This document shows, one piece after another, positions 62,520-64,000 of a stretch of 64,000 nt of DNA. A model generated the notes under the pieces. The model was not told where the DNA came from. It saw only the letters and a program-made list of their open reading frames with translations, and searched no databases. The DNA comes from Rhodobacter huangdaonensis (GTDB lineage: Bacteria; Pseudomonadota; Alphaproteobacteria; Rhodobacterales; Rhodobacteraceae): NCBI RefSeq assembly GCF_004022465.1, contig NZ_SAVA01000003.1:1-64000 (forward strand), written 5' to 3'. Both the position numbers and the translations under genes were made by a program. Position 1 is the stretch's first letter. The number at the start of each line of letters is the position of its first letter.

Positions 62520-62846
62520 TCAGGCGGAGCGCGGCGCCCAGAGGATGATCGCGGCGCCGAACAGGCAAAGCGCCGCCCCCAGCAGGTCCCAGCCATCTGG
62601 CCGCTGCCCCTCGACAAGCCACAGCCAGCCGAGCGAGGCGGCGATGTAGACCCCGCCATAGACCGCATAGGCCCGCCCCGCCGCATCGGCCGGGCTGCGC
62701 GTCAGCACCAGCGCGAAGAGCATCAGCGACAGGGCCCCGGGCACAAGCCACCAGACACTGCGGTCCTGGCGCAGCCAGATCCAGACGGCGAAACAGCCGA
62801 AGATCTCGCACAGCGCGGCGGTCAGATAGATCGCGAAGGCCGGCAT
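62520..62846 (-). CDS. ynfA: YnfA-family (UPF0060) small membrane protein
   Basis: 108 residues with four hydrophobic helices. AALCEIFGCFAVWIWLRQDR and YAVYGGVYIAASLGWLWLVE match the YnfA family, which is related to small multidrug resistance pumps. Possible exporter of cations; function not established. The preceding fnrL stop lies 31 bases upstream. Confidence 0.9.
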   Translation of the reverse strand: MPAFAIYLTAALCEIFGCFAVWIWLRQDRSVWWLVPGALSLMLFALVLTRSPADAAGRAYAVYGGVYIAASLGWLWLVEGQRPDGWDLLGAALCLFGAAIILWAPRSA

Positions 62847-62877
62847 CCCCTGCCCTTCCGGTTGCCCGACACGGGTC

Positions 62878-63624
62878 TCAGACGAGAAGGCCGCCGTCGC
62901 TGTCGTCGCCCGCCTCGATCAGCAGCCGGTCCATGTCGGGCACGGTGACATGGCGCTTGCCCTCGAGCTCGATCACCCCGTCGCGCTTCAGCGCCGAGAT
63001 CTGCCGGCTCACCGTTTCGAGCGTCAGGCCCAGATAATCGGCCATCGCCTCGCGGGTCAGCGGCAGGTCGAAGGTCATCCGCCCGGCCGACGCGCGCAGC
63101 TTGATCGAGGCATCGCGGCGCGCCACGATCGACAGGAGCGAGGCAATCTTCTCCCGCGCCGTCTTGCGCCCCAGCAGCAGCATCCATTCGCGCGCCGCAT
63201 CCAGCTCGTCGAGGGTCATCTGCAACAGCCGCTGCGCGATATGGGGCGTGCGCTCCATCATCTCCTCAAAGGGCTTGCGGCGGAAGCAGCACATCAGGAT
63301 ATCGGTGGTGGCCGAGACATTGTAGGTCGCGCTCTCGCGCCCCGGCCGGCCGACGAAATCCGAGGGCAGCAGCAGCCCCACCATCTGCGTGCGCCCGTCC
63401 TCGAGCGTCTGCGTCAGCGTCGCGATACCCGAGACCACCGAGGCCACGAAATCCATCTTGTCGCCCGACCAGATCACCGTCTGGCCGGCCTCGAAGCTGC
63501 GGTAATACTTGATCGATTCGAGTTCTTCGAGCTCGTCCGTCTCACAGCGAGCGCAGACGGCACGGTGCCGAATCGGACAGTCCCCGCAGGCGAGGGAGAC
63601 CGGATGCACGTCGTCGTGAGCCAT
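62878..63624 (-). CDS. fnrL: Oxygen-sensing Crp/Fnr-family regulator FnrL
   Basis: 248 residues from ATG 63624. The N-terminal cluster ligands are C13, C16, C24 and C27 (CGDCPIRHRAVCARC), and a further Cys pair (ILMCCFRRK) supplies the central ligand of the [4Fe-4S] cluster. cNMP-like beta-roll, dimer helix, then HTH with the FNR recognition motif ETVSRQ (Glu, Ser, Arg). Activates low-oxygen genes. Its own start is ten bases from an FNR box shared with hemN, so autoregulation is likely. Confidence 0.95.
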   Translation of the reverse strand: MAHDDVHPVSLACGDCPIRHRAVCARCETDELEELESIKYYRSFEAGQTVIWSGDKMDFVASVVSGIATLTQTLEDGRTQMVGLLLPSDFVGRPGRESATYNVSATTDILMCCFRRKPFEEMMERTPHIAQRLLQMTLDELDAAREWMLLLGRKTAREKIASLLSIVARRDASIKLRASAGRMTFDLPLTREAMADYLGLTLETVSRQISALKRDGVIELEGKRHVTVPDMDRLLIEAGDDSDGGLLV

Positions 63625-63633
63625 CGTTGCCAC

Positions 63634-63647
63634 TTGATTTGGGTCAA
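63634..63647. promoter_or_regulatory. FNR box between fnrL and hemN
   Basis: TTGATTTGGGTCAA (TTGAT-N4-GTCAA, one mismatch to the symmetric consensus). For hemN it suits a class II activator site; for fnrL it overlaps the presumed leader or start of transcription, where it should repress. Confidence 0.82.
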
Positions 63648-63682
63648 TTCGCGTTTCGTTTTCTCCTCCTAAAGATAGGCGC

Positions 63683-64000
63683 ATGGAACAGGAATCGCAA
63701 CTCACCCGGCTCGGGCTCTTCGACGCACGGGTGCCCCGCTATACGAGCTACCCGACTGCGCCCCATTTCTCGACCGAAGTGGGGCCGTCGCTTTTCGCCG
63801 AATGGATCGAGGCGATCCCCGCCGGATCGCAGATCTCGCTCTACATGCACGTCCCCTTCTGCCGCCGGCTGTGCTGGTTCTGCGCCTGCCGCACCCAGGG
63901 CACGCAAAGCGACGAGCCGGTGCGGGCCTATGCCGAGACCCTGCTGGCCGAGCTGAAGATGCTGAAGGAACGGCTTGCCCCCGGGGTGACACTCTCGCGG
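63683..64000 (+). CDS. hemN: Oxygen-independent coproporphyrinogen III oxidase, N-terminal part
   Basis: 106 codons before the window ends; no stop. Radical SAM motif CRRLCWFC with C60, C64 and C67 (plus C69), preceded by LYMHVPFC, as in HemN/HemZ. Converts coproporphyrinogen III to protoporphyrinogen IX without O2. Frame is fully open to 64000. Only a weak ribosome site is seen, and an FNR box lies 36 bases upstream, so the transcript may be nearly leaderless. Confidence 0.93.
   Translation, partial: MEQESQLTRLGLFDARVPRYTSYPTAPHFSTEVGPSLFAEWIEAIPAGSQISLYMHVPFCRRLCWFCACRTQGTQSDEPVRAYAETLLAELKMLKERLAPGVTLSR

Overview
The window is GC-rich (close to 70% by eye) chromosomal DNA of an alphaproteobacterium, most likely Rhodobacter in the broad sense (Rhodobacteraceae). 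The strongest evidence is the block at 53.3-64.0 kb: ccoNOQP, ccoGHIS, a universal stress protein gene, fnrL and the start of hemN, with FNR boxes between them. The cco proteins resemble those of Rhodobacter capsulatus but differ from the versions I remember, so I name no species.

Layout. (1) 0-14 kb is a ketone carboxylase locus. A five-gene operon (13667 to 5916, minus strand) encodes two HyuA-like subunits, a zinc-ribbon gamma subunit, a HyuB-like subunit and a 276-residue protein. The gene order matches acetophenone carboxylase (apcABCDE) and is related to acetone carboxylase. Beside it lie an AcoR/AcxR-type sigma-54 activator and a divergent operon: CobW-type GTPase, a divergent second rpoN, and the subunits of a 3-oxoacid CoA-transferase. 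Both operons have a sigma-54 -24/-12 promoter, and each promoter has an almost identical 13-bp palindrome 105-107 bp upstream. The locus therefore looks like a self-contained sigma-54 regulon. (2) 14-16.6 kb holds a TonB-dependent copper receptor and a DUF2946 protein. (3) 16.6-25 kb is accessory DNA: a small unknown gene, GNAT and IS256 remnants, a MATE exporter, a glycine betaine/proline-type ABC transporter, and a decayed integrase island beside a tRNA-Met gene. (4) 25-33.6 kb holds a DUF1796 protein, an L,D-transpeptidase, a DUF2892 protein, the copper ATPase CopA, a tautomerase, glpD-glpK and a lytic transglycosylase lipoprotein. (5) 33.6-53.3 kb is mostly housekeeping: FtsX-type ABC transporter and tesA, an MFS transporter, an FAD-linked dehydrogenase, hemC/hemE, a DEAD-box helicase, a MarR/MFS-Usp pair, hemF, a lipoprotein, an unusual SDR, an RsmC-like methyltransferase, clpS, a HAD hydrolase and a SPOR-domain DD-carboxypeptidase. 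(6) 53.3-64 kb is the cbb3 oxidase and FnrL region.

Two themes connect the parts. Copper: the outer-membrane copper receptor, CopA, and CcoI/CcoG/CcoH/CcoS feeding the copper-heme oxidase. Haem and oxygen: hemC, hemE, the oxygen-dependent hemF and oxygen-independent hemN, FnrL, and four FNR-type sites placed to control ccoN, the Usp gene, ccoG and fnrL/hemN.
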